The notes: generated by a model not told the origin, from the sequence alone. A stretch of 39,781 bases of DNA from an uncultured Pseudomonadota bacterium (GCA_949295475.1 CASFLC010000121.1:1-39781); one strand, 5' to 3'; numbered from the stretch's first letter, positions 26,088 through 34,424 are shown. Numbers and translations are program-made.

Positions 26088-26330
26088 ATGTCAAACAAAA
26101 GCGCAATGAAGGATTTGTCCCGCGGCGGCCGCCGATTGGGACAGCAACTTCATGACCTGAGAATATTCAATCGCTTAAGCATTGAGGAAGTCCACGTCAA
26201 AACCGGCATACCCACCTGGTGGATAGACGCGATAGAACTCGGCAACCGCGAGCTGAGGCTTGAACATCTTTATCTTCTGGCCAAGTTGTATAAGCGGAAG
26301 GTAGTTATCTCTTTGGAAGACCGAGAATAA
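26088..26330 (+). CDS. Small XRE-like helix-turn-helix protein
   Basis: 80 aa from the ATG at 26,088, chosen because GGAG (26,077-26,080) lies 7 nt upstream; the frame is open further upstream but runs back through the sRNA terminator. Residues 16-65 (LGQQLHDLRIFNRLSIEEVHVKTGIPTWWIDAIELGNREL, then LYLLAKLYKRKV) fit the Cro/C1-type HTH: helix 2 LSIEEVHVKTG, recognition helix with WWIDAIE, and the LxxLAKLY helix. The protein is only the DNA-binding domain, basic and without a sensor domain. It is enclosed by the small RNA upstream, a terminator downstream and inverted repeat clusters on both sides. Confidence 0.75.
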   Translation: MSNKSAMKDLSRGGRRLGQQLHDLRIFNRLSIEEVHVKTGIPTWWIDAIELGNRELRLEHLYLLAKLYKRKVVISLEDRE

Positions 26331-26334
26331 ATAC

Positions 26335-26363
26335 AAAGGCCGGGGTTTTCTTCCGGCCTTTTT
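26335..26363 (+). terminator. Terminator of the XRE-like gene
   Basis: AAAGGCCGG (26,335-26,343) and CCGGCCTTT (26,353-26,361), perfect 9-bp stem, 9-nt loop, followed by T residues; begins 4 nt after the stop codon. Confidence 0.85.
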
Positions 26364-26386
26364 AATTCTCAACCGATACCCAACCC

Positions 26387-26674
26387 GCAGAAAAATAAAA
26401 TTCCCTCCATCGCGGCTTAAGTTATGCCCGTGCGGCTCGCACCAGAAAAGTAAAATTCCCTCAACAGCCGCTTAAGTATCGTCTCCACCCGCTGGGTGGC
26501 AGACATCGGGTACGGAGAACGGCGGACACGAAAAAGTATCGCGCGCCCCCTTAAAGATTATTTTTGCAACGCACACTTCACCCACAGAAAAATGGAATTC
26601 TTTCTACAGCCGCTTAGGTTATGCCTGTGCGGCTCGCACCGCTCCCACCGTGTGGGCCCGTGGCGGCTCGCCAC
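26387..26674 (-). repeat. Composite hairpin repeat cluster, reverse orientation
   Basis: The same family as at 25,632-25,790 but inverted (loops read GCT on the plus strand). Hairpins: GTGCG/CGCAC at 26,430-26,442 and again at 26,627-26,639, CCACCC/GGGTGG at 26,485-26,499, GTGGCG/CGCCAC at 26,660-26,674. Conserved-segment copies, more diverged than in the forward cluster, lie at about 26,387-26,420, 26,441-26,476 and 26,583-26,618. The stretch 26,364-26,700 contains no convincing gene; 26,500-26,580 shows nothing recognisable. Confidence 0.8.
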
Positions 26675-26700
26675 TTCTGTCCAGGGTATTTAATTGATTG

Positions 26701-26729
26701 TTGACATATGGATTTAGCTTTGCTACAAT
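26701..26729 (+). promoter_or_regulatory. Strong sigma-70-type promoter of the Cys-rich/DUF1566 operon
   Basis: Consensus -35 TTGACA (26,701-26,706), an optimal 17-nt spacer, and -10 TACAAT (26,724-26,729). This is the best promoter match in the window and gives a leader of about 35 nt to the ATG at 26,771. Confidence 0.8.
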
Positions 26730-26770
26730 AGAGGATAGAGAAGCGGTTTCAACAGCAGAGGACGAAGGAC

Positions 26771-27868
26771 ATGAAGAAGTCGGCGGAGAAAATAATTCTT
26801 TTCGGATTAATCTGTGCCGGCTGGATTGGTTCCGCGGACTCTGCTTTTTGCACAACACCAACACACACATCTTTGGAACCGTCTTCTCTGATTTCCGGTG
26901 ACGGATATCAACTGGCCAAGACCTGGTTTCTGCCCGACTGGCAAAGCGACACCCGATCTTATAATACTGACGGCGGCAACAATGATAATGGCGGAGGAGA
27001 CGTTGACAAGACCTGCGAGACTTACGGCTTCGTCTCTCCCGAAAGTCTTGACCTGGGACTGTATGACTGTTCCGAAGACGAGCTGAGGCCGGTATACGGC
27101 TTGTTGTGTTATACGGACTGCGCTTGCAAATCCAAATTTCAATACAATACTTCCAACTGCGACACGTCGGCCGGTTATGTTTTGTCCGGGTCGTCCTGTG
27201 ACGGTAAATACGAGAGCTGCGCCTGTCGTGAGGAATTTCAATATACTTCGTCCAACTGTTCTGGCGAGTACCGCCCCGCAGGAGAAAGCTGCGGCGGCAA
27301 ATACAACAAATGCGAAGGACGTCCCTGTTCCGACGGCGGATTGTATGACAGCGAACAGAGCGGATTGGTCTGTTCAGCAAAGAGTTACGGCGGCAAGACC
27401 TGTTATTCCTGTTATGACCCCTGTGACGGACTGGTATCAAAGAGTTGTCCCTACGGCTGTGAAAAGACATACGACCAATGTTCCGAAAAGTGCGAAAGCT
27501 GTTATGAGGACAACTGCCGCAACCGCAACGGTCTGAGCTGTCAATACGGTTGTCAGAACTATTATGCGGACTGTGCGAGTAAATGCGAATACTGCCGGGC
27601 CTGTTCCAACAGCTGTGAAACCGGCTATTCGCTGACGGCGTGTTCGGGTTCCGAACAAACAGCCGCCGACACCAAAGTCAATCAATGCGGAAACATCTGT
27701 TACAAATGCCAATGCCAGACCGGTTATGTCGATTTGGACAGTTACTGGTGCGCTTTGCCGCAAACAACCGACTGCAATGCTTTGGGATATAACAAGACGG
27801 ACAGCGCCTGCACAGACAAAAGTAAAATCCTCTGCCCGTTTGACAACAGCAAATTTGCATGTTTCTAA
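26771..27868 (+). CDS. Exported cysteine-rich repeat protein, function unknown
   Basis: 365 aa with a signal peptide (MKKSAEKIILFGLICAGWIGSADSA). The mature protein contains about 40 cysteines. Internal repeats are clear: CACKSKFQYNTSNC...SSCDGKYESC is followed by ACREEFQYTSSNC...ESCGGKYNKC, and further on GLVSKSCPYGCEKTYDQC by GLSCQYGCQNYYADC, both ending in SKC/EKC-E-x-C. The C-terminal block DCNALGYNKTDSAC...ILCPFDNSKFAC recurs near the N-terminus of the next protein. Such spacing suggests many disulfides in small knots, hence a secreted or surface protein. GAAGGA precedes the ATG; the next gene starts 12 nt after the stop. No known family was recognised. Confidence 0.82.
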   Translation: MKKSAEKIILFGLICAGWIGSADSAFCTTPTHTSLEPSSLISGDGYQLAKTWFLPDWQSDTRSYNTDGGNNDNGGGDVDKTCETYGFVSPESLDLGLYDCSEDELRPVYGLLCYTDCACKSKFQYNTSNCDTSAGYVLSGSSCDGKYESCACREEFQYTSSNCSGEYRPAGESCGGKYNKCEGRPCSDGGLYDSEQSGLVCSAKSYGGKTCYSCYDPCDGLVSKSCPYGCEKTYDQCSEKCESCYEDNCRNRNGLSCQYGCQNYYADCASKCEYCRACSNSCETGYSLTACSGSEQTAADTKVNQCGNICYKCQCQTGYVDLDSYWCALPQTTDCNALGYNKTDSACTDKSKILCPFDNSKFACF

Positions 27869-27880
27869 AGGAGAAATAAG

Positions 27881-28627
27881 ATGAGAAAGTTAAATCAGTT
27901 ACTGGCCGGGGTATCGGTTGCGGTGTTGGCATCGTTTCAGGCGCAGGCAACCTGCGTTCCGGCGGATTGCAGCGCCATGGGCTACACCAAATCCGCCTCC
28001 GACTGCGAAGGTTCGGACATGATTAAATGCCCCTTCGATACAAACAAGGTCTGGTGCGCAGCGGCCGGAGGTTCTACAGCAAACCCGGTGCCCGGTATGA
28101 TTTTATATTCGGACGGAACGATATCTAATGATGTCATTTCCAGCAAAACCCCCATCGGCGTGGTGGCTTATGTCGATGAAAGCAGAAGATTTGCGGTGGC
28201 GCTAGAGGAAACTATGGATGAATGGGGTGGTTATGATTACGATGTATCGTGTTTAACGAATATGGATAGTTCTCAAGCACAATCAGATTTCAATGGCGCA
28301 GCAAATACACAATGTTTGATAAATGACAGTCAATCACATCCGGCGGCGGAGTATTGTAACAATTACAAGCCTGTCTCGAGTGGCACGGGAAGCAGCGGAT
28401 GGTACTTACCGGCTGCCGGAGAATTATATGGAATGAGTTCCAATTTTGAAATTATCAACTCTACACTTCAAAAGTTGTCGAAGACGCAACTTCAGATTTC
28501 GGGCAACTGGTCTTCTTCCGAGAGTAATAATATCTACGCGTGGCGGGTCAGATTGTTCGACGGCGCCGTGTACACTTACCATGCTAAGCATAACTATAAC
28601 TACGTTCGTTGTGTCCTCGCTTTTTAG
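27881..28627 (+). CDS. Exported protein with C-terminal DUF1566/Lcl-type domain; possible variable surface protein
   Basis: 248 aa with a signal peptide (MRKLNQLLAGVSVAVLASFQAQA). Residues about 25-60 repeat the DCxAxGYxK...CPFD module of the preceding protein. The C-terminal domain (about 75-248) has the DUF1566/Lcl hallmarks: PIGVVAYVDESRRFAVAL, GWYLPAAGELYGM, NWSSSESNNIYAWRVRLFDG and the terminal YVRCVLAF. This fold resembles the C-type lectin-like ligand-binding modules. Codon use shifts in about 28,190-28,450, which is visibly more AT-rich than the flanks. AAAGGAG precedes the ATG. Probably a surface adhesin or sensor partner of the Cys-rich protein; that role is inferred. Confidence 0.82.
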   Translation: MRKLNQLLAGVSVAVLASFQAQATCVPADCSAMGYTKSASDCEGSDMIKCPFDTNKVWCAAAGGSTANPVPGMILYSDGTISNDVISSKTPIGVVAYVDESRRFAVALEETMDEWGGYDYDVSCLTNMDSSQAQSDFNGAANTQCLINDSQSHPAAEYCNNYKPVSSGTGSSGWYLPAAGELYGMSSNFEIINSTLQKLSKTQLQISGNWSSSESNNIYAWRVRLFDGAVYTYHAKHNYNYVRCVLAF

Positions 28628-28646
28628 AAAGGCAGCAAGTAAACTT

Positions 28647-28674
28647 AAAGCCCGTTCAATATTGAACGGGCTTT
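28647..28674. terminator. 28-bp perfect palindromic bidirectional terminator
   Basis: AAAGCCCGTTCAAT is directly followed by its exact reverse complement. It lies 20 bp after the DUF1566 stop and 21 bp after the fabZ stop on the other strand, so it ends both convergent operons. Confidence 0.88.
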
Positions 28675-28694
28675 TGATTTATTTTAAGCAGATT

Positions 28695-29144
28695 TTATTC
28701 GACAATCATGGCCGTAAATTCAGCTTCACTGACGACTTGGCCATCAACACGGCTTTCGCCCCTGAAGACAAAAACATTGCGGCGGGCTTTGATTTTTTCG
28801 ACATGCATACGCAGCTGGTCGCCCGGCTTGACCTGTTTGCGAAATTTGACGCCGTCAATCGACATAAACAAAACGCTAGTCTTTTTTTCTTTATAATTAT
28901 CATACGATGATATAACCAAAGCGCCTGCGGTCTGAGCCATGGCTTCAATCTGCAGAACGCCGGGCATGACCGGATTGCCGGGAAAATGTCCCTGAAAGAA
29001 CTCTTCGTTCATCGTTACGTTTTTGATGCCGACGCCTTTCTCTCCGGGAACCTCAACCTCCAGACGGTCTACCAGCAAAAACGGATAGCGGTGCGGCAGC
29101 ATCTGCATAATTTCTTCAATGTGAAAAATTTTGTTCTCTGACAT
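28695..29144 (-). CDS. fabZ: 3-hydroxyacyl-[acyl-carrier-protein] dehydratase
   Basis: 149 aa, normal length. Dehydrates 3-hydroxyacyl-ACP in fatty-acid synthesis and competes with lipid A enzymes for 3-hydroxyacyl-ACP. LPHRYPFLLVD, then catalytic His53 in GHFPGNPVMPGV and Glu67 in QIEAMAQTAG. It follows lpxD by 23 nt and is the last gene of the envelope operon, with the palindromic terminator just beyond. In many alphaproteobacteria lpxA follows here; it does not in this window. Confidence 0.97.
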   Translation of the reverse strand: MSENKIFHIEEIMQMLPHRYPFLLVDRLEVEVPGEKGVGIKNVTMNEEFFQGHFPGNPVMPGVLQIEAMAQTAGALVISSYDNYKEKKTSVLFMSIDGVKFRKQVKPGDQLRMHVEKIKARRNVFVFRGESRVDGQVVSEAEFTAMIVE

Positions 29145-29167
29145 GTCTTTCGTCCTTCTCTAAAAAA

Positions 29168-30181
29168 TTATTTTTTTCCGGCCTTTTGCATAAATGCAAC
29201 CTGACGCATGAAATCCTTAATGGGAACCGCCGGAGATCCCATTACTACAGCACCCGGTTCGACATCGCGCATCAATCCGGACTGGGCGGCAATCTGCGCA
29301 CCGCTGCCGATGTTCAAATGATCGGCAAAACCGGTCTGCCCGCCGCATACGACATAATCGCCCAATGTGCAGCTTCCGGCAATACCGGTCTGAGAAACCA
29401 AAATGCACCCCCGGCCGAGTTTGACATTGTGCGCCACCTGAACCAAATTGTCTATCCGGCAGCCGTCGCCGATGACAGTATCATCCATTGCTCCGCGGTC
29501 AATGCAGGTGTTGGCGCCGATTTCGACATCATTGCCGATGATAACCCGCCCGACCTGCGGAATTTTTTTGTGCACGCCCTGAACGAACAGAAAACCAAAG
29601 CCATCCCAACCGATGCGGGCTCCGCTGTAAATATAGCAGCGTTCGCCCATCAGGCAGTGCGAAATATGCGCCCCGGCTCCGATACGGCAATGGCTGCCGA
29701 TTTCGCATCCGCGGGAAATCACGACATTGGCTTCCAAAATTACATTATCGCCGATTTTAACATTGTCTTCCAGCACCACGTTATCGCCGATGTAACAGTT
29801 TTCGCCGATAAGCGCGGTTTTGGAAATAACCGCCGAAGGTCTGATTTCCGGCTCGGGTTTCGGTTCGCTGTAAAAAGCCTCGTTCAATTTGACAAACGCC
29901 AGCTTGGGATTGTCCGTGACCAAAACGGCGACTCCGTCCGGAATAATGTCCTTAAACTCCGGCGTGGTAACGCAGGCTGTTGCTTTGATTGAAGCGGCAG
30001 CGTCTTTTTTCTTTTTGTCATAAAAGAAACAAATCTGCCCTTCTCCAGCCGTTCCCATGGTTGCCATATCGGTGATTTGAAGGTCTTTTTTGCCGCTGTC
30101 ATCCAAAACGGCATCACAAATCTCACATATTTGCTCTAATGTGAACGGACCGTGATTTTCATAAAATCGACTGTCTGTCAT
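29168..30181 (-). CDS. lpxD: UDP-3-O-(3-hydroxyacyl)glucosamine N-acyltransferase
   Basis: 337 aa, typical. Third step of lipid A synthesis: N-acylates UDP-3-O-acyl-glucosamine. N-terminal uridine-binding domain (residues 1-105) followed by a left-handed beta-helix of hexapeptide repeats ([20 protein letters not shown] onwards) and a short helical tail. Catalytic His251 lies in [18 protein letters not shown] and [15 protein letters not shown] are LpxD signatures. The start lies 15 nt after the bamA stop. Its presence shows the organism makes lipid A. Confidence 0.96.
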   Translation of the reverse strand: MTDSRFYENHGPFTLEQICEICDAVLDDSGKKDLQITDMATMGTAGEGQICFFYDKKKKDAAASIKATACVTTPEFKDIIPDGVAVLVTDNPKLAFVKLNEAFYSEPKPEPEIRPSAVISKTALIGENCYIGDNVVLEDNVKIGDNVILEANVVISRGCEIGSHCRIGAGAHISHCLMGERCYIYSGARIGWDGFGFLFVQGVHKKIPQVGRVIIGNDVEIGANTCIDRGAMDDTVIGDGCRIDNLVQVAHNVKLGRGCILVSQTGIAGSCTLGDYVVCGGQTGFADHLNIGSGAQIAAQSGLMRDVEPGAVVMGSPAVPIKDFMRQVAFMQKAGKK

Positions 30182-30196
30182 TAATATTTTCTCCTC

Positions 30197-32458
30197 TTAC
30201 AAACGGGTTCCGAAATTCAGTCTGAAGACCTGAGTTTCATCATACTTTTCTTTCATGACCGGGAAAGCGAAGTCAATATCTATTTGTCCCATCGGCGAGA
30301 GCCACTGGAAGCCGAAACCGGCAGCAACACGCGGCGAAGACGAATAATCGACTATATCCTTATCCATATTGTCCGGTTTGCCGAGCATGCCCATATCCAC
30401 AAATGTCCGGCCCCTGATACCAACTTCATCCAGGCCGATCGGGAACATGACTTCGGCGCCGGTGTACAGCATCCAGTTGCCGCCCAGGGCATCGTCGGTG
30501 TATTTGTCACGGGCTCCGATACCGGCAACGTCAAATCCGCGCAGCGTCGAACCGCCCAGATAGTAACGGTTGGACAGACGGACGTCTTTGCCGCCGTATC
30601 CGGTAATATATCCGGCATTGGCAAAAAGCTTAAACGTATAGTAGTCTGCCAAGGTATAATACTGATATGCTTTGGCGTCAAATTTGAGGTATTTTTCGTC
30701 TCCGCCCAAACCGGAAACATCGTTGCCGAAAGACAGGTAATACCCTTCCTTGGGATTGATAGCGCTGTCACGCTTGTCATATACAAGCGTCTGACCGACG
30801 GACGAATCGTTGTATTTGCCGATTTCGTCTTTGATATACCGAGAGGCGTCATCGTCTACGTTGCTGATTTTGTCCTGACGCAGCGTGTAACGAACCTGCT
30901 GTGACAAATCGTCCGTATAGTTCCAGCCCATACGGAGACGTCCGCCGGTGGTTTCGCTGTCATACGATCCCTCATCCTGATAATCAAATTCATTGCGGAA
31001 CAAATCTACGCCGGCGCGCAAGCGGCGACCAAGGAAATAAGGCTCGGTAAAACTGATGTCATATTCCTGCGCCCGCTGCGAAACGCCGACATCGAATCCA
31101 AGACGCTGGCCAACGCCGCGGAAGTTGTCCTCGTAAATACCGGTGCGGAACAAAGCGCCGTTGACGGTAGAATAACCGACGCCGATGTTGAACGACCCGG
31201 TTGATTTTTCCTCGACATTGACATTAATGTCCGCTTTGTTTTCGTCTTTGGGCTCGGTTGAAATGTCGACCTTGCTAAAATAATTGAGGTTTTCGACATT
31301 ACGGCGGGAATCTTTGAGCTTCGACGTATTAAACGCGTCGCCTTCCTCTATGCGGAATTCGCGGCGGATAACCTCATCATGGGTGCGGGTGTTGCCGGTG
31401 ATGTTAATCCGGTCAATAAAGAATCTTTCGCCTTCTTTGATGTGGAAGGTCAGCTCCAGCTCGCCGGTTTCGGTATTTTTATTCAGCTCGGGAACAACAT
31501 CCACAAAAGCAAAGCCTTTTTTGCCGAGTTCATCCGTCAGAACGGTTACCGACTTTTCCGCCTTGTCGGCATCATACCATCCGCCTTCCTCAAGCTCAAT
31601 AAACTCCCGAAGCGAATCGGTATTGACATCGGCAATATCCGATACCACGTTAAGTTTGCTGATTTTGTAGCGTTTGCCTTCATCAAGCACAAAAGTCAGC
31701 ACAAAAGACTTTTTGTCCGGACTCAATTCGGCGACGGCCGATACCACCCGAAAATCGGCATAGCCGCGTTTGAGATAAAAACGGCGCAGAAGTTCTTTGT
31801 CGTAATTGGTCTTTTCGGTATCATAATTTTCCGACGACGCAAAAATACGATACCAGCGGCTCTCCTTGCTCATAATGACTTCTTGAAGATCGTCCGCGGA
31901 ATAATGACGGTTGCCGACAAAGTTGATTTTGGTAATGGAGGCCTGCGGCCCTTCGTCAATATTAAAAATCAAATCGACGCGGTTTTGATCGCGTTTGATA
32001 ATCTGCGGATCCACAACGACGGCGTACCGTCCGGTGCGCTTATACACTTCCAGAATCCGCTGAACATCCTCCTGCACTTTGGCGCGCGAATAAGTTGACC
32101 GCGGCTGGAGACGGACTTCGGTCTCCAGCATGGTGTCATCGACTTTGTCATTGCCGTCAAACAAAACCTTATTGATAACCGGATTTTCAACCACATTAAT
32201 TATCAACAGACCGTCCTGACTGACATTGAGGCTGACATCTTCAAACAATCCGGTGGCATAGAGCTGCTTTAATGATTCATCAAGCTTGGCATCATCGGTC
32301 AGGACATTTTTTTCGACATCGACATAAGACAGAACAGTCTCGGGCTCAACACGCTCAAGTCCGTCAATTTTAATGTCTCGTACATAAATGTCCGCCGCCC
32401 AGGCAGGAACAGACGCCAACAAAGCGGAAGAGATAGTCCAAAGTCTTAATGTTTTCAT
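30197..32458 (-). CDS. bamA: Outer-membrane protein assembly factor BamA (Omp85)
   Basis: 753 aa from the ATG at 32,458. A TTG at 32,464 is in frame, but AAGGA lies 9 nt before the ATG and only 3 nt before the TTG. Signal peptide MKTLRLWTISSALLASVPAWA. Five POTRA domains cover roughly residues 22-425 (VRDIKIDGLERVEPETV, NKVLFDGNDKVDD, ITKINFVGNRHYSADDL and so on), then a beta-barrel. The lid-loop motif is recognisable as YYLGGSTLRGFDVAGIG (VRGF-like). The protein ends FRLNFGTRL, so its last residue is Leu rather than the more usual aromatic. It catalyses outer-membrane barrel insertion. Between rseP and lpxD. Confidence 0.96.
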   Translation of the reverse strand: MKTLRLWTISSALLASVPAWAADIYVRDIKIDGLERVEPETVLSYVDVEKNVLTDDAKLDESLKQLYATGLFEDVSLNVSQDGLLIINVVENPVINKVLFDGNDKVDDTMLETEVRLQPRSTYSRAKVQEDVQRILEVYKRTGRYAVVVDPQIIKRDQNRVDLIFNIDEGPQASITKINFVGNRHYSADDLQEVIMSKESRWYRIFASSENYDTEKTNYDKELLRRFYLKRGYADFRVVSAVAELSPDKKSFVLTFVLDEGKRYKISKLNVVSDIADVNTDSLREFIELEEGGWYDADKAEKSVTVLTDELGKKGFAFVDVVPELNKNTETGELELTFHIKEGERFFIDRINITGNTRTHDEVIRREFRIEEGDAFNTSKLKDSRRNVENLNYFSKVDISTEPKDENKADINVNVEEKSTGSFNIGVGYSTVNGALFRTGIYEDNFRGVGQRLGFDVGVSQRAQEYDISFTEPYFLGRRLRAGVDLFRNEFDYQDEGSYDSETTGGRLRMGWNYTDDLSQQVRYTLRQDKISNVDDDASRYIKDEIGKYNDSSVGQTLVYDKRDSAINPKEGYYLSFGNDVSGLGGDEKYLKFDAKAYQYYTLADYYTFKLFANAGYITGYGGKDVRLSNRYYLGGSTLRGFDVAGIGARDKYTDDALGGNWMLYTGAEVMFPIGLDEVGIRGRTFVDMGMLGKPDNMDKDIVDYSSSPRVAAGFGFQWLSPMGQIDIDFAFPVMKEKYDETQVFRLNFGTRL

Positions 32459-32491
32459 TATCAATAATCCTTCAATTAAAACATTGGGAAG

Positions 32492-33619
32492 TTATTCGGT
32501 AAACCAGCGGTGGAACAACCGCGCAAAGTCATTGTAAGTGGCCAACAGCATCAAGGCAATAATGATGAACAGTCCGACACGGAAAATATAATCTTTGACC
32601 TTTTCGCTGATTTCACGACGAATGACAATTTCTATCAGATAAATGACGACGTGACCGCCGTCCAGCAACGGAATCGGGAACAGATTTATCAATCCCAGAT
32701 TTATGGAAAGCAAGGCCATGAAAATGACAAAATCAATCCACCCGCTCTCTCTGCTGATATCGCCGGACATTTCGGCAATACGAATAATTCCACCGACATC
32801 ATCGGCGCTGCGGGTACCGCTTATCATCTGGCCGACGCCGCGAAGAGTCATTTCGGTAATCCGCCAGGTTTCGTAAGCGGCATCGCTGACGGCCTCCCAG
32901 GCTGAAACATCTACCCTGTCCACCTCACACATCGTAACCGAACGAATGCCGAGCATCGGTTTTTCGTTTTCGGTAACGGCCGGATCATTAGTAACCGGCT
33001 TGAGCGCAAAAGATTTTTGAATGACCTTGCCGTTCCGCTCAATTTCAACAGCAACTTTTTCGGCCGTATTGAGCTCGACCTCTTTTTGGACATCGGCAAA
33101 AGTTTCCACCTTTTTGCCGTTGACGCTGATAATGCGGTCATTTTTGATAATTCCGGCCTGTTCGGCGGCGCCTCCGGGAATGACATCGCCGACAACGGGA
33201 GGAAAATCAACCTTGCCCAGAAAGTAAAAAACTCCGGCAAAAATCAAAAAGGCAAAAAAGTAATTGGCCGCCGGACCACCGATAACAATGGCCAGCTTTT
33301 TAAACGGATTTTGAAAGGCAAAAGCATATTTTTTATCTTCTTCACTCAAAGACTGATTATCCGAAGACGAACTGGCGGCATCTCCGTCGCCCAAAAATTT
33401 GCAATATCCGCCCAAAGGAACGGCTGAAATTTTCCACTGGGTTCCGGAACGGTCAGTAAAGCCCCACAGTTTTTTTCCGAATCCGATTGAAAACTCCGCA
33501 ACTTTTACACCGCAGAGTTTGGCTATCAGATAATGACCGAGTTCATGCACGAAAACCAGCACCCCCAACAAAACAATGAAGGGGACTATGTAATAAAGCG
33601 CGTTAATCAACCAATCCAT
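32492..33619 (-). CDS. rseP: RIP metalloprotease RseP (site-2 protease)
   Basis: 375 aa from the ATG at 33,619; the in-frame TTG at 33,628 directly abuts the AAAAGG ribosome site, so it is unlikely. Intramembrane zinc protease that cleaves anti-sigma factors or signal peptides. Zinc site HELGH (His25, Glu26, His29) in the first helix, one PDZ domain (about 125-215, GDVIPGGAAEQAGIIKNDRIISVNGKKV), and the second active-site motif NLFPIPLLDGGHVV near the C-terminus. One PDZ domain is present rather than the two of E. coli RseP, as is common in alphaproteobacteria. It directly follows cdsA; dxr, usual at this point, is missing. Confidence 0.95.
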   Translation of the reverse strand: MDWLINALYYIVPFIVLLGVLVFVHELGHYLIAKLCGVKVAEFSIGFGKKLWGFTDRSGTQWKISAVPLGGYCKFLGDGDAASSSSDNQSLSEEDKKYAFAFQNPFKKLAIVIGGPAANYFFAFLIFAGVFYFLGKVDFPPVVGDVIPGGAAEQAGIIKNDRIISVNGKKVETFADVQKEVELNTAEKVAVEIERNGKVIQKSFALKPVTNDPAVTENEKPMLGIRSVTMCEVDRVDVSAWEAVSDAAYETWRITEMTLRGVGQMISGTRSADDVGGIIRIAEMSGDISRESGWIDFVIFMALLSINLGLINLFPIPLLDGGHVVIYLIEIVIRREISEKVKDYIFRVGLFIIIALMLLATYNDFARLFHRWFTE

Positions 33620-33635
33620 AACAATCAACCTTTTA

Positions 33636-34424
33636 TTAAATTAAAAATAAAACATAACGAAACATCACATAAACAAACGGCGCCGAAAAGATTAGCCCGT
33701 CTATACGGTCAAACACGCCGCCGTGACCGGGAATTAAATCGCTGGAATCTTTCATATTCAAACTGCGCTTAATCTTTGATTCAACTAAATCGCCAATCTG
33801 GGCAATGACAGCAATCCCCGCTGCCAGAACATTATAAAACAGCAAATGATTCTGCGCACCGACATACCAGCAGACCGCCGTACTAGCCAAGACGGAAAAC
33901 AAAATACCGCCGATTAAGCCAGACCAGGTTTTGTTGGGACTGATTTTCGGCGCCAGTTTCGGACCTTTGAGCGTGCAACCGACGACATAGCCGCCGATAT
34001 CGACACCCCAGACAATCAACAAAAACCACAGCACCAATGAGAAACCGGCCAGCTCATACAGCCAGAGAATCGAACCGACACCGATGGAAATGTAAGGGAC
34101 GCCCAATACCAGCAAATTGCGCCGAGTCTCTCCGGAAGCCTTAAACCAGGCCAAGACCAGCGCGCCGGCCAAAACGCCGAAGTAAGCAATCCACGACCCC
34201 AGCATAACGGCAAAAGCCAGAACAAACGTATATAAAATTCCCCAAAAAGCGCCGCGGGCAGAAGGCACCATCCGCGCCCATTCCCAAGCAAGCAGCGTTC
34301 CCGTCAGCATTGTAAGTGCCTGCACGAACGGGTATCCGGCATAAAGACAGCCTATGGTCAGCGGTATTAAAACCACCGCGGTTACAATCCGTTTGATACA
34401 AGAGTTCAATTTAGACTTTTCCAT
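33636..34424 (-). CDS. cdsA: Phosphatidate cytidylyltransferase
   Basis: 262 aa from the ATG at 34,424, picked for its GGGAGAGA ribosome site and because MEKSKLNSCIKRIVTAVVLIPL is a typical CdsA start; upstream in-frame sequence belongs to uppS. Makes CDP-diacylglycerol for phospholipid synthesis. It has about seven or eight hydrophobic helices and the complete CDS signature KIKRSLNMKDSSDLIPGHGG...DRIDG at the C-terminus. Overlaps the end of uppS by 14 nt, so translation is coupled. Confidence 0.95.
   Translation of the reverse strand: MEKSKLNSCIKRIVTAVVLIPLTIGCLYAGYPFVQALTMLTGTLLAWEWARMVPSARGAFWGILYTFVLAFAVMLGSWIAYFGVLAGALVLAWFKASGETRRNLLVLGVPYISIGVGSILWLYELAGFSLVLWFLLIVWGVDIGGYVVGCTLKGPKLAPKISPNKTWSGLIGGILFSVLASTAVCWYVGAQNHLLFYNVLAAGIAVIAQIGDLVESKIKRSLNMKDSSDLIPGHGGVFDRIDGLIFSAPFVYVMFRYVLFLI

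Noticed and set aside
25632..26674. CRISPR array
   Set aside because: Repeats are not regularly spaced, have no uniform spacers, lie in two orientations and are mutated; no cas genes nearby.
26496..26693. 65-codon plus-strand frame between the repeats
   Set aside because: Built mostly of repeat and hairpin sequence, with no ribosome site; best seen as non-coding.
26619..27470. 283-codon Arg/Ser-rich frame on the minus strand
   Set aside because: Composition is what the reverse strand of a Cys- and Gly-rich gene gives; it spans the strong plus-strand promoter and has no ribosome site.
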